A stretch of DNA of 52,881 nucleotides from Crocosphaera sp. (GCA_030065205.1 JASJDN010000021.1:1-52881); one strand, 5' to 3'. Numbered from the stretch's first letter, positions 7,455 to 16,489 are shown. Program-made: numbers and translations. The notes: generated by a model not told the origin, from the sequence alone.

Positions 7455-10400
7455 TTAGGTAAAATCTGAATGGTTCCAAGTAGGAGAGCGTTTGAGTAGG
7501 TTTTCTATTTCTTCTGGAGGTAAGGGTTTAGCAAAAAGGTAACCTTGTCCTTGTTCACAATCGAGCCATCGTAATTGGGCTAATTGTAACTCAGTTTCTA
7601 CCCCTTCTGCAATGATATCCAAGCCTAAAATATGGGCTAAATGAACAATCGCTCTCACAATTTCTGCGTTTTCGTTATTGGGTTCCATCCGCATGACAAA
7701 GGAGCGATCAATTTTTAACGTATTAACAGGAAAACGATGTAAATAGCTCAGGGAAGAATAGCCTGTACCAAAATCATCTAAACAAATTTCAATCTCCCGT
7801 TCTTGTATCTTTAATAAAATCTCTGTTGCTGCTTGTAAATTTTCCATCAATAGGGTTTCTGTAATTTCTAATTTTAAACTTTTACTGTCTAATTGAGTGG
7901 CTTCTAATATCTGATCAACGGTATTAATTAAGTTGGTATATTTTAATTGTTTACTGGATAAATTAACAGCAACTTTTAAATTAGAATAGTGAGGAAATTG
8001 AGTTTGCCATTGTTTCATTTGCTGACAAGCTTCTCTTAATGTCCATTCTCCAATGGGAATAATTAATCCTGTTTCTTCAGCGACCGGAATAAATTGACCT
8101 GGGGAGATAAGATTTTTTTTGGGATGATGCCAACGGATTAATGCTTCAAACCCGTTTAATTGCCCCGTTTTTAAAGAGATTATTGGCTGATAATAAAGAC
8201 TAAATTCTTGTTTATTAATCCCTATTCTTAAATCAGTTTCTAACTGCAAACGCCTGACGGCTCGTTCGTGCATTTTTCGATCAAAAATAGCATAACAGGC
8301 TTTTCCATCAGCTTTTGCTCGATACATAGCAGTATCTGCATCTCGTAAAATTTCGGCAGCTTTTTCATAACCTGAACTGCTTAAGGCAATACCAATGCTA
8401 GTATTAATAAAGATATCCTGTTCTTCTAAAATAAAGGGTTGGGTTAGGTCTAAATGGATACGTCTAGCTATTTTGATAGCATCTTTAACGTCTTCGATAT
8501 CTTCTAATAAAATGGTGAATTCATCACCCCCTAACCTCGCTAATGTATCATCACTCCGTAACCCTTCTTGAAGGCGACGGGCAATTTCTTGTAATAGTTG
8601 ATCACCAATGGCATGGCCTAAACTATCATTAATAATTTTAAATTCATCTAGGTCTAAAAAGAGAACAGCAAAGGTGAAATCAGGATGGCGTTTTTGTCTT
8701 TCTATTGCGTGTTCTAAGCGATCCATAAATAAAATTCGGTTAGGTAAATTGGTCAAAGGATCGTGAGTGGTATTATACTGTAATTGTTCTTCTGCTTGCT
8801 TTTGTTCGGTGATATCACTATCGATGCCATCAATACGAATAATATTCCCTTTTTCGTCATAAACGCAGCGTATTCGACTGGATAACCAGCGCGTTTGACC
8901 ATCGTTTCTAATAAGACGATATTGATAGTCTGTGTGACCTATTTCTTTGACAATTTGTCGATGATGATGCACCAATTCTTGATCGTCCCTATGAATTAAT
9001 TGCAGCCAAAGGTGGGGATTTTTGTATAATTGCTCTAGGGAAAATCCCAAGGTAATTTGAGCAGCCGGATTAATATAAATTAATTGAGAAAAGTTTGCAT
9101 CAAAAGACCAAACTATATCCTGAATAGAAGTTAAAATTCCTTCTAATCTTTGCTCACTTTCATACAATGCCTGCTCCATTTTTTTTCGCTGGCTAATATC
9201 TGTAATCATACCCAAAGAACCGACATAATTTCCCTCACGATCAAATAGAGGATTTGTAGAAACAATCGTCCATAATTCTGTGCCATCCTGACAACGAAAT
9301 TTAAAATCATGGGTTTCAGCAATACCTTGACAACGCTCTTGAATTTGCTTATCAACTTTTATATTATCTTCCCAATCAATAAAGTCAAATAAACTTTTAC
9401 CCATGATTTCTTGGATTTCATACCCTAACATTTCGGCCATTTGTTGATTAATAAATGAGGTTTTATTCTCTTGATCAATAATCCAAATCCCTTCTGAGGC
9501 TGTTTCTACAATTTGACGATATTTTTCTTCACTTTTTGATAAGGCTTCTTGGGCTTCATAATTTTCTGTAATATCTCGTAAGGAGACTAAATAAGCGGGT
9601 TCTCCCTGCCAAGTAATATCAGCCACACGCATTTGAGCAATAATTAGTTTTCCTTGGGGTTGTTGAATAACAATTTCAGTGGGTTGATCGTCTCCCAACG
9701 GTAAACCTAAAGGATGATCCATCAATTCGATAGCAGAACGGCCAAACAGTTTGATACCAGCATCATTAATAAAACGAACGTTTCCTTCTGTATTGACCAC
9801 CAATAAACCATCAGAAATAGTGCTAATAATTCGTCCTAATCTTTCTTCGCTTTCTTGTCGGGCAAGGGTTTGATGGGTTTGTTGCGTAATATCAATAACT
9901 TGACTAAATAAATGGAGGGGGTTTCCTGCAATATCCCGAATTAAAGTAGCATGATGTAGGCCATAAATAATTTCGTTAGTTTTAGTAACGTAGCGTTTTT
10001 CTAAGCGGAAACTGTTGATGGTTCCCGATACTAACTGGTTCAATAGTTTCTTTTCTGTTTCAACATCGTCAGGATGGGTAATATCCGCACAGCGTTTTCT
10101 TAATAATTCTTCTGCACTATAATCCACTAATTCACATAAGGATTGGTTAACATTAATTAACTGACCTTGCATATTAGTTAAGCCCATAGCGGTAGGAGAC
10201 TTATCAAAGAGAAGACGAAATTTCTCTTCACTTTTTCTTAAAGCTGCTTCAAGTTTTTTCCATTCGGTTATGTCGCGGGCAACAGCATAAATCAATTCTT
10301 CTTCGACATTAGCCACAGCCGTCCAAGCTAACCAACGATAAGACCCATCCTGACAACGATAGCGATTTTCACAATGATGGGTTTTTCCTTCTTGAGTCAG

Positions 10401-11399
10401 GTTTTCTAGTTTGGTTAGGGTACAGACTTGATCATCACGATGAACAAATTCCAGGAACGGTTTAGCTTTTAATTGATCAACTGAATAACCGAGGGTTCGA
10501 GTAAAAACTTGGTTCACTTTTTTGAAATAACCATCAAACCCTGCAATACAGCATATATCTAAATTAAGCTCAAAAAAGCGATCGCTTTCAACGTCGCTTA
10601 TTGGTTGATTGACTTCTAAGAGTTGCTCATTTTGGGTGGGTTGCAGTCGGCTGAGGGTTGTGCCAATTAACTGAGCAATAATTTCTAAAAAATTAGATTC
10701 TTGGGGGCTATAATGCCGTTTTTTGTCGCTGTAAACCCCTAAAATACCATAGGATTTATTGGGGGTGGGAATAATCACACTGACACCACTCATGATGCCA
10801 TAATCGACTAAAAGGGGATGAGGAGGAAAAGAGTCATTTCTGCTAAAATCATCAATGATTTGGGTTTGACCCGTTTTAAGGGTTTGGGTTAGTTGACAGG
10901 GTTGAGTTAAAGTAATTGTCAGGTGTTCGGTTTCTTCTTGATCCCAGCCAACCCCTTCAATTAAATGTAGTGTTTCTTCTTCGTTAACAACCTGTTTTAA
11001 AATCGCACAGTAGGGAACATTGAGGCTATGGGTAATAATCTCAGCAACTTCTTGTAAGAAAACATGAGCCTCCTGGCATTGTATGGCAATTTGAGCAATT
11101 TTGCCTATGGCTTTCTGTTGAGAAAGTTGTGCTTCGACAGTTGGTTTCAATGGTTTTCTGGATCGTTTACCCTGATATCGAAGCTTGTCTTTCACTCGTG
11201 TTACGTCTCCATGCCATTGCTGTAAACCCGAATTCTCCATTTTCGATAACTTTTGCAAGTCATGTTTAATTCTAGTCAATTTTGCTAAACTTTTGAAGGA
11301 AATGTAAATAGTTAGTAATAATACCCTAAAATTAAGCTGATTTACTCTTCTCTTTATGATCAATTCCTTAATAAGATTCTTCTGAATCCCCCAAATCAT
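7455..11399 (-). CDS. GAF-PAS(x5)-GGDEF-EAL c-di-GMP turnover protein
   Basis: A 1314-aa sensor. Rough domain order: an N-terminal linker, GAF (about 96-250), five PAS/PAC units (about 268-880), GGDEF (about 885-1045) and EAL (about 1060-1300). The cyclase site GGDEF and its inhibitory I-site RSDD, five residues upstream, are both intact. The EAL domain keeps FEALIRW, the DDFGTGYSSLSYL loop and EGVET. On sequence alone it could therefore both make and degrade cyclic di-GMP. There is no convincing membrane segment apart from a weak hydrophobic run near residue 25. A shorter start at the methionine of MENSGLQQW (residue 54) is possible. It stands alone on the minus strand. Confidence 0.9.
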   Translation of the reverse strand: MIWGIQKNLIKELIIKRRVNQLNFRVLLLTIYISFKSLAKLTRIKHDLQKLSKMENSGLQQWHGDVTRVKDKLRYQGKRSRKPLKPTVEAQLSQQKAIGKIAQIAIQCQEAHVFLQEVAEIITHSLNVPYCAILKQVVNEEETLHLIEGVGWDQEETEHLTITLTQPCQLTQTLKTGQTQIIDDFSRNDSFPPHPLLVDYGIMSGVSVIIPTPNKSYGILGVYSDKKRHYSPQESNFLEIIAQLIGTTLSRLQPTQNEQLLEVNQPISDVESDRFFELNLDICCIAGFDGYFKKVNQVFTRTLGYSVDQLKAKPFLEFVHRDDQVCTLTKLENLTQEGKTHHCENRYRCQDGSYRWLAWTAVANVEEELIYAVARDITEWKKLEAALRKSEEKFRLLFDKSPTAMGLTNMQGQLINVNQSLCELVDYSAEELLRKRCADITHPDDVETEKKLLNQLVSGTINSFRLEKRYVTKTNEIIYGLHHATLIRDIAGNPLHLFSQVIDITQQTHQTLARQESEERLGRIISTISDGLLVVNTEGNVRFINDAGIKLFGRSAIELMDHPLGLPLGDDQPTEIVIQQPQGKLIIAQMRVADITWQGEPAYLVSLRDITENYEAQEALSKSEEKYRQIVETASEGIWIIDQENKTSFINQQMAEMLGYEIQEIMGKSLFDFIDWEDNIKVDKQIQERCQGIAETHDFKFRCQDGTELWTIVSTNPLFDREGNYVGSLGMITDISQRKKMEQALYESEQRLEGILTSIQDIVWSFDANFSQLIYINPAAQITLGFSLEQLYKNPHLWLQLIHRDDQELVHHHRQIVKEIGHTDYQYRLIRNDGQTRWLSSRIRCVYDEKGNIIRIDGIDSDITEQKQAEEQLQYNTTHDPLTNLPNRILFMDRLEHAIERQKRHPDFTFAVLFLDLDEFKIINDSLGHAIGDQLLQEIARRLQEGLRSDDTLARLGGDEFTILLEDIEDVKDAIKIARRIHLDLTQPFILEEQDIFINTSIGIALSSSGYEKAAEILRDADTAMYRAKADGKACYAIFDRKMHERAVRRLQLETDLRIGINKQEFSLYYQPIISLKTGQLNGFEALIRWHHPKKNLISPGQFIPVAEETGLIIPIGEWTLREACQQMKQWQTQFPHYSNLKVAVNLSSKQLKYTNLINTVDQILEATQLDSKSLKLEITETLLMENLQAATEILLKIQEREIEICLDDFGTGYSSLSYLHRFPVNTLKIDRSFVMRMEPNNENAEIVRAIVHLAHILGLDIIAEGVETELQLAQLRWLDCEQGQGYLFAKPLPPEEIENLLKRSPTWNHSDFT

Positions 11400-11615
11400 A
11401 AGACGGGGTTGGGTAACAACAGGCGTTGAAACAGCTAACTAACTTTTATTTTTTATTTTTTATTTTTTATTAAACTTTAAGTATAGTATAACTTGATTTT
11501 TTTAGTTTTTACTCCTTTTGACTTCCACACCACATCTGTTGTCATATTTCTTTAAAAGTAATAATGAATAATTAACTTCTCAGCGATCGCTAATTATTCA
11601 TTATTGAGGATAATA

Positions 11616-12323
11616 TTAGAATTCTAGCCCACTATCTTCAAAGAGTTTAACTAATTTTTCTCCCATTAATTGTTCTTCTCGTAGCATCACTAAACACTTT
11701 TTCGCAAACCAATCATCATTTTTAATTTTATCCTTTAAAAAGTCTTTTACATCGTCATCAGTCAGTTCTTTTTCTGAATAGAGTTTCTGGATTTCTTCTA
11801 GGGAACGATAAAGAACGGTATTTTTGCCAAAAACTTCATCTTCGTAAATAATTTCTTTACTCATCCATTCCCAGTCAACCCGTTGTATCCAGAGTTTTTC
11901 CCCTGAGAAAATAGAGTTGATGTTAAGGGTTAAATCATCAGTTACCCACCAGTAGGTTTGGGGATCATCGTACATCGCTCCGGTAACACTGTTAGCTAAG
12001 GTAACATGATTTCCTGAAAAGTTACGAAGATTGACGTTAGCACTTTCTGTGGTTCGATAGGCAAGTTTTAAACGCAAATAAAGCCCTTCTTTTTCATATT
12101 TATTTTTACGAGGAAGGAGATTATAAAAGCTAATGGCTGCCCCTGCATCATAAATTTCAATTAATCCTTGTTCTTTGTCTAAATACCAGTTTGAACCATA
12201 AATAGCTGCATCAACGGCTGGTGCTGTTCCTCTTTGTCCCAAAACATCCTTTTCTTTGGCAAAATAAGGACGAGGCATCACCGTCTTTTTTACCTTGGGG
12301 AAAAATTCGCGTTTCGGTTCCAT
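11616..12323 (-). CDS. hypothetical protein, 235 aa
   Basis: I do not recognise the family. The sequence is rich in aromatic and beta-type residues (GSNWYLDKEQGLIEIYD, YWWVTDDLTLNINS). The acidic, lysine-rich helical C-terminal third starts near LTDDDVKDFLKDK. No signal peptide, membrane segment or catalytic motif is visible. The 216-bp gap to the 1314-aa sensor gene contains an AT-rich tract and a HIP1 site at 11583-11590, with no gene I can support. It marks the edge of the accessory island that continues to 18 kb. Confidence 0.55.
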   Translation of the reverse strand: MEPKREFFPKVKKTVMPRPYFAKEKDVLGQRGTAPAVDAAIYGSNWYLDKEQGLIEIYDAGAAISFYNLLPRKNKYEKEGLYLRLKLAYRTTESANVNLRNFSGNHVTLANSVTGAMYDDPQTYWWVTDDLTLNINSIFSGEKLWIQRVDWEWMSKEIIYEDEVFGKNTVLYRSLEEIQKLYSEKELTDDDVKDFLKDKIKNDDWFAKKCLVMLREEQLMGEKLVKLFEDSGLEF

Positions 12324-12558
12324 AATTTATCCTTGAAATCCCTATGTTTAATTACAAGTTATCCTTGTTCAGAGTTTCATTTTATCATTAATAGGTATCC
12401 TCCGTATATTAAGTATTATTTTTGTTGATAATAGTGCTGCAAACTTCAATTAATTTAATTTCTAAAGCGAAAAAATTGAACTAAATAAATTATAATAAAT
12501 AATGAAAATATTTTGCTAGAATGTGACTTAATATTTTTCAATAAAAAGATTAGGGGTT

Positions 12559-12765
12559 ATGGAAAAAACAAAATTAAAGGAAATTTAAAAAGCTGTTAGT
12601 GAACTTTCTGATCAGGATTTAGCCAATTTTCGGACTTGGTTTGCTGAATTTGATGCACAAGAATGGGATCGAAAATTTGAATAAGATGTTACAAAAGGCA
12701 AACTTGATGCACTAGCAGAAAAAGCATTAAAGGAGTTAAGACAAGGAAAGTGTGGAGATTTGTGA
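12559..12765 (+). pseudogene. decayed type II antitoxin (addiction-module family)
   Basis: The frame from ATG 12559, with AGGGG just upstream, reads as a small antitoxin (LSDQDLANFRTWFAEFDAQEWDRKFE, then DVTKGKLDALAEKALKELRQGK) and is interrupted by TAA at 12586-12588 and 12682-12684. The sequence between the stops stays protein-like in one frame. Both stops fit CAA-to-TAA changes: EIQK and FEQDV would be natural. Its end overlaps the start of the toxin relic at 12762, the usual antitoxin-toxin arrangement. It lies in a 700-bp stretch otherwise without an intact gene. Confidence 0.7.
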
Positions 12766-13016
12766 AACATCGTGCAACTTCTGATTTTTGGTATTATTAT
12801 CGACAGTTACCACCTCATATAGAAAAACTAGCAGATAAATGTTATGAAAAACTTAAACAAGCTCCCTATTATCCCTTACTCCATTTTAGAAAAGTGGGTC
12901 AATTTTAGTTAGTTCGGATCGTAATTCATTACCGAGCGATCGCAGTTCAATATAATGATGAGTTGGTTTGGTTTTGGATTGGACATCATGCTGATGATAC
13001 AATAAAATATATATAA
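12762..13016 (+). pseudogene. decayed ParE/RelE-like toxin
   Basis: From GTG 12762 the frame encodes KHRATSDFWYYYRQLPPHIE, then a YEKLKQAPYYPLLHFRKVG region, then HYRAIAVQYNDELVWFWIG. This is the pattern of ParE/RelE-fold toxins of about 85 aa. One in-frame TAG at 12906-12908 breaks it; TGG-to-TAG is the simplest origin. The tail (12936-13008) is repeated at 13669-13739 on the other side of the MntA-HepT genes. With the dead antitoxin upstream this is an inactivated TA operon. Confidence 0.7.
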
Positions 13017-13041
13017 AAAATTAAATTACTGAATTTTGAAA

Positions 13042-13335
13042 ATGGAACTTAAACAATTATTACACAAAAAACGTCAAGAAATCATTGATATTGCTGCTCA
13101 ACATGGTGCATACAACATAAGAGTTTTTGGCTCAGTTGCCAGAGGTGAAGAAACTGAAAATAGTGATATTGATTTATTAATTGATTATCATTTAGATAAA
13201 ATTACTCCGTGGTTTCCTTCTGGTTTAATGCAAGATTTACAAGCAATTTTAGGTCGAAAAGTAGATATTGTTACTGTTAATGGTCTAAAAGAAAGAATTA
13301 AAGAAAAAGTATTACAGGAAGCGATTAACTTATGA
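13042..13335 (+). CDS. MntA-type antitoxin (minimal nucleotidyltransferase)
   Basis: A 97-aa nucleotidyltransferase domain. The GSVARG motif (about 30-35) and the paired aspartates D42 and D44 in SDIDLLID are intact. MntA neutralises its partner HepT by adding nucleotides to a HepT tyrosine. I take ATG 13042 as the start rather than TTG 13036. Its last codons overlap the start of hepT by 4 bp (ATGA), so the pair is translationally coupled. The module sits between two copies of a ParE-like toxin tail, so it looks inserted. Confidence 0.9.
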   Translation: MELKQLLHKKRQEIIDIAAQHGAYNIRVFGSVARGEETENSDIDLLIDYHLDKITPWFPSGLMQDLQAILGRKVDIVTVNGLKERIKEKVLQEAINL

Positions 13336-13655
13336 GAGATGATCGGGAAAGATTACAAGATATTTTAGACGCAATTAAGCAAATAGAAAAGTATGCAGTA
13401 CAAGGGAAAGAAAGATTTATAGAAGATGAATTAATACAAACTTGGGTAGTTCATCATTTAATGATTATTGGTGAAGCTTCTAGTAGAATATCTCAGGAAA
13501 CCAAAGAAAAATACCCTGATATTCCTTGGGTGGGAACTATTGATGTTAGAAACATTATTACCCATGAATATTTTAGGGTTGATCTTAATATTATTTGGAT
13601 AATTGTTAACGATAATTTACCTGATTTGAAAAAGAAGATTGAAAATATTTCATAA
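13332..13655 (+). CDS. HepT-like ribonuclease toxin (DUF86)
   Basis: A 107-aa all-helical HEPN-fold protein. The RX4HXY active-site motif is intact: R73, H78 and Y80 in DVRNIITHEYF, the tyrosine being the residue modified by MntA in studied pairs. A second conserved stretch, HHLMIIGEASSRIS, is typical of the family. HepT is an RNase that blocks growth when free. It overlaps mntA by 4 bp. Both genes are open and complete, so this module is probably functional, unlike the relics around it. Confidence 0.9.
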   Translation: MRDDRERLQDILDAIKQIEKYAVQGKERFIEDELIQTWVVHHLMIIGEASSRISQETKEKYPDIPWVGTIDVRNIITHEYFRVDLNIIWIIVNDNLPDLKKKIENIS

Positions 13656-13668
13656 TACTTCTTAGTAA

Positions 13669-13739
13669 GCGATCTCAGTTCAAGATAATGATGAGTTAGC
13701 TTGGTTTTGGATTGGATATCATGCTGAATATGATAAAAT
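13669..13739 (+). pseudogene. second copy of the ParE-like toxin tail
   Basis: The 71 bp here match 12936-13008 at about nine bases in ten. They read AISVQDNDELAWFWIGYHAEYDKIL before a stop, the same C-terminal end as the dead toxin upstream. No start or N-terminal part exists. The two copies are in direct orientation and bracket the MntA-HepT genes. Confidence 0.75.
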
Positions 13740-13747
13740 TTTGTAGT

Positions 13748-13957
13748 TTATTTTAAATCTTCTTCTGTTAATTCTGCCTGTTTCATAAAATGTCGCAATA
13801 ATCCAATTTTCAGGTCTTTATTTCCATGAATAGGAATAGAAATTTTATTAATTTTATTAGGGTTTGCATAGATATGATGACTTCCTTGGACTCGAACTTT
13901 TACCCAACCATTCTGTTCTAAAATTTTAGCAAATTTCTTACCAGAAATAGACTTCAT
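13748..13957 (-). CDS. HicA-family toxin (YcfA-like)
   Basis: A 69-aa protein with the HicA double-stranded-RNA-binding-like fold pattern: SGKKFAKILEQNGWVKVRVQGSHHIY, then ISIPIHGNKDLKIGLLRHFMKQA. The histidine in the GSHH motif (H27/H28) is the expected catalytic residue. HicA cleaves mRNA. It starts 3 bp after the antitoxin gene on the same strand, so the operon order is hicB-hicA. Length and motifs are complete. Confidence 0.9.
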   Translation of the reverse strand: MKSISGKKFAKILEQNGWVKVRVQGSHHIYANPNKINKISIPIHGNKDLKIGLLRHFMKQAELTEEDLK

Positions 13958-13960
13958 AAG

Positions 13961-14164
13961 TTATACAGCAATATCCAGAATACGAGTCTTATCATCGGTT
14001 TCAATGGTTTCAATATCGACGGATAAATAACCTTCTATTGCTTCATAAAGGTTTTGTAATAATTCCTCAAAAGTATCTCCTTGGGTTGCACAACCAGGAA
14101 GTGCAGGAACTTCTGCCCAAAAACCTCCTTCTTCTGCTTCATGGATAATAACTTTTACTCTCAT
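13961..14164 (-). CDS. HicB-family antitoxin
   Basis: A 67-aa protein with the HicB partial RNase H-like fold: VIIHEAEEGGFWAEVPALPGCATQGDTFEELLQNLYEAIEGYL. The pattern VPxLPGCxTxGDTxEEA is diagnostic. It lacks a C-terminal DNA-binding domain, like the short HicB forms. It lies 3 bp upstream of the hicA start and is probably co-transcribed. A short relic of a different antitoxin lies just upstream at 14211-14250. Confidence 0.9.
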   Translation of the reverse strand: MRVKVIIHEAEEGGFWAEVPALPGCATQGDTFEELLQNLYEAIEGYLSVDIETIETDDKTRILDIAV

Positions 14165-14210
14165 AACTTAACTTTGTATTATCAATTATGGTTCTAATTT
14201 GATTATAGCT

Positions 14211-14250
14211 TAGATTAGCGATCGCCTGTTCAATATTGATGAATCTTTTT
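14211..14250 (-). repeat. relic of a VapB-like antitoxin N-terminus
   Basis: On the minus strand this stretch reads FINIEQAIANL. That matches the ITNIEQAIADLQ helix of the 66-aa antitoxin at 16490-16690. A third copy lies at 15371-15406. No surrounding frame is open. It is probably a leftover of an earlier TA gene. HIP1 overlaps the match, which inflates the similarity. Confidence 0.4.
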
Positions 14251-14303
14251 CTACTACAATGCAAGCTTTTAGGCAGGCTTTTCTAGCAAAGTTATCTATT
14301 ATT

Positions 14304-14675
14304 TTAAGAAATTTTGGGAATGGGTAAGTGAATAATTTGGTCTTGATATTCAGTTTCAAAAGAATATTCAGCAACCAAAATAACTTCCTCTAATGTTTCT
14401 CCAATAGTCATCCCAGGACTTAAAATTAAAATACCTGGAATATGACGATTTTGTTGTAAATGATCTTTTAAATGAATCGGCATAGATGTACGATTATTAG
14501 TAACAAGAATAAAATTATGTATCTCACACCAAACCAAAATTTCTGGGTCTAAAGTTCCTTTTGGGGGAGTATTGGGATCTCCAATTGACCAAACAACTAG
14601 ATCGGGTTTTCGTCTTCTTAATTGTTGAAAATAAAGAGGAGATACATTTTCATCCATGAGGTACTTTAAGGTCAT
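14304..14675 (-). CDS. DUF5615-family PIN-like protein (probable toxin)
   Basis: A 123-aa protein. LMDENVSPLY near the N-terminus, a central LDPEILVWCEIHNFILVTNN and later acidic residues match the DUF5615/Mut7-C PIN-like group, whose conserved acids should bind metal for RNA cleavage. It overlaps the end of the DUF433 gene by 26 bp on the same strand. The DUF433-DUF5615 pair is a common cyanobacterial TA-like arrangement, with DUF433 as the putative antitoxin. Function is inferred from the pair; no activity is shown by the sequence. Confidence 0.8.
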   Translation of the reverse strand: MTLKYLMDENVSPLYFQQLRRRKPDLVVWSIGDPNTPPKGTLDPEILVWCEIHNFILVTNNRTSMPIHLKDHLQQNRHIPGILILSPGMTIGETLEEVILVAEYSFETEYQDQIIHLPIPKIS

Positions 14676-14991
14676 TAGCTTTTTTTTGCGCTTTAATTTT
14701 CATTAGTTTTTGAACAATAGGAGAAGGATGATTTTCTTGTTCTTCTCGCATTTTTCGACCCCATTCTAACCATTCAGCTATATATTGACTTACGGATTCT
14801 TTATTATGTAAATAGTATAAAATTGTTGCATAAACTTGTTCTAAAGTTAAACTTGAATAAGTTTGAGCAATTTCTTCTGGTGTTTTGGCTTTGTAAATAA
14901 AATCATACAAAATTGTTTCAATTCCAATTCTTGTCCCTTTGAGTCTAATATCATTAGCATTAATAATGTTAAAATAGTCTTCTAATTGCAT
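14650..14991 (-). CDS. DUF433 domain protein (probable antitoxin)
   Basis: A 113-aa protein. The pattern DIRLKGTRIGIETILYDFI, TPEEIAQTYSSLTLEQVYATILYYLHNKE is the DUF433 winged-helix-like fold. A charged C-terminal tail (WGRKMREEQENH) could contact the toxin. It is the first gene of a two-gene operon, overlapping the DUF5615 gene by 26 bp. DUF433 proteins often act as DNA-binding antitoxins, so autoregulation is likely but not visible here. Confidence 0.8.
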   Translation of the reverse strand: MQLEDYFNIINANDIRLKGTRIGIETILYDFIYKAKTPEEIAQTYSSLTLEQVYATILYYLHNKESVSQYIAEWLEWGRKMREEQENHPSPIVQKLMKIKAQKKANDLKVPHG

Positions 14992-15050
14992 TGATTTACC
15001 TTTTTTGCTTGTTTTGTTAATAATATTTAATACTCTAAATTATTGTCCAT

Positions 15051-15314
15051 TTATAATCCTAATTTATCTTTAACTTCTTCTAAACTAATTGTTTCAACTT
15101 GTCTAGCTTCTTCGATTCCTATTTTGAATTGTTGACAAAATTCTTGATCTGATAAAATTTCAATCGTTTCTAACAAAGAATTTAATTGTGATGGACTAAT
15201 AGCTATTATTACTGGTTTATCTTTATCAGTAATAATCATAGGTTCATCAACAATCTCATCAGGTAATTGAGATAATTTTTTTTGTGCTTGGTTAAGGGTT
15301 ATGTATTTAGCCAT
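15051..15314 (-). CDS. orphan Phd/YefM-like antitoxin
   Basis: An 87-aa protein. YITLNQAQKKLSQLPDEIVDEPMIITDKDKPVIIAISPSQLNSLLETIEIL follows the Phd/YefM pattern: an N-terminal DNA-binding region, an ITDKDKPV beta-strand and a toxin-wrapping helix. No RelE, Doc or PIN toxin gene lies next to it: downstream comes the DUF433 gene and upstream the pentapeptide gene. It is therefore an orphan, or a solitary regulator left after toxin loss. Confidence 0.75.
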   Translation of the reverse strand: MAKYITLNQAQKKLSQLPDEIVDEPMIITDKDKPVIIAISPSQLNSLLETIEILSDQEFCQQFKIGIEEARQVETISLEEVKDKLGL

Positions 15315-15370
15315 ATTTAAAATAATGTTACTTTAATCTTAGTCTAGCATTTTATTATAAAAGTTGCCTG

Positions 15371-15406
15371 AAATTGCGATCACCTGTTCAATATTTTTAA
15401 TAAAGT
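15371..15406 (-). repeat. second relic of a VapB-like antitoxin N-terminus
   Basis: The minus strand reads FIKNIEQVIAIS, related to ITNIEQAIADLQ in the 66-aa antitoxin at 16490-16690 and to the relic at 14211-14250. It lies in the gap between the orphan Phd antitoxin and the pentapeptide gene. There is no gene around it. Confidence 0.35.
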
Positions 15407-15426
15407 GATTACTTTTGACGAGATTT

Positions 15427-16476
15427 TCACCATTTGTCATAATCTTCCTGAGTTCTAATTAAAATCATACCTGCTTTTTCCGGATCAAAACCATCAGGGA
15501 AAATTGTTGGGCAATAACTATATCCCGATGGACAGAATGATGGATTTGTTTCTGAATCACTATAAGCTGCTTCTGTGACTATTATGACAAGATCATCTTT
15601 TATTAATGTAGATTCTTGGAGATTAGCACCTATTAAATTAGCACCTATTAAAGAAGCACCTTGTAATTGAGCTGCCAGTAAACTAGCACCTTGTAAATTA
15701 GCATTGTTTAATTTAGCTTTTGATAAATCAGCTTCTACTAAATTAACTTCTTGTAGTTGAGCCTTGTTTAAAAAAGCTCCTTCGAGATTAACTCCCCATA
15801 AAGAAGCTCCACAGAGTTTAATTCCATTCAGATAAGCATTTGGTGCGTATAAACGAGATAACCTTTGTCTTGGCCATCTACGACCCCATAAATACCCAAA
15901 AAAACGCCCTTTTTCTTTACATTTTTGAGTCCAACTATCCCAATACCATTCTGCCCAATACCATTCTGGTTGCTCGTCACCGTATTGATGTAGATGCAAT
16001 GGTTTGCTTAATCCAATAAATGGAAACCTTACGGGTCGAGAATTCAAAAACTCTAAAGCTTGGATTCTTCCTCCATCGCTTGACTGGTTTTCTGCGCTAG
16101 TAATGGTTTGCCAAGCGGAAAAAAGTGCCTCATTGCGACGGTAATCTTCAGTAACAATAAAACTAATGACACCAATAACAATGGCTAAATTCCCCAATCT
16201 TCCTATAATATCAAACAAGGCTTGTTTATCTATCCAACTCAACCCTGGTTCTAAGATTTTCTTTTCCAGTAAATAATAGGGATTATAGTGTTTCTTCCAA
16301 AGATTATGTTTTACTTGTTGACGAGCTTTTTCTCGATAATAATCTAATGTATTTTCTAATTTTCCTCCTTGTTCCCAAAGTTCATCCGCTTTTTTTTCAA
16401 TTTCTTGTTCTAAACTGTGGTTATCTTGTGAAACTGTTAAACGAAAATTATTGATTCTGTCTTTAAACCAATTCAC
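15427..16476 (-). CDS. membrane-anchored pentapeptide-repeat protein
   Basis: A 349-aa protein. The charged helical N-terminus contains EIEKKADELWEQGG, reminiscent of DUF2934. One membrane segment lies near 90-107 (IGRLGNLAIVIGVISFIV). A tryptophan-rich middle and a pentapeptide-repeat block (about 218-292; A(D/N)LXX units such as VEADLSKAKLNNANLQGASL) follow, then a cysteine-containing tail. Pentapeptide repeats form a right-handed quadrilateral beta helix used for binding. The gene begins 13 bp after an orphan antitoxin and stands where its toxin would normally be. Function unknown. Confidence 0.75.
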   Translation of the reverse strand: MNWFKDRINNFRLTVSQDNHSLEQEIEKKADELWEQGGKLENTLDYYREKARQQVKHNLWKKHYNPYYLLEKKILEPGLSWIDKQALFDIIGRLGNLAIVIGVISFIVTEDYRRNEALFSAWQTITSAENQSSDGGRIQALEFLNSRPVRFPFIGLSKPLHLHQYGDEQPEWYWAEWYWDSWTQKCKEKGRFFGYLWGRRWPRQRLSRLYAPNAYLNGIKLCGASLWGVNLEGAFLNKAQLQEVNLVEADLSKAKLNNANLQGASLLAAQLQGASLIGANLIGANLQESTLIKDDLVIIVTEAAYSDSETNPSFCPSGYSYCPTIFPDGFDPEKAGMILIRTQEDYDKW

Positions 16477-16489
16477 TGTTTATCCCTCC

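Noticed and set aside
12559..13016. Stop-codon readthrough or recoding in the antitoxin/toxin relic
   Set aside because: Three stops in two short genes and a duplicated tail fit decay much better; all intact genes in the window use normal stops.
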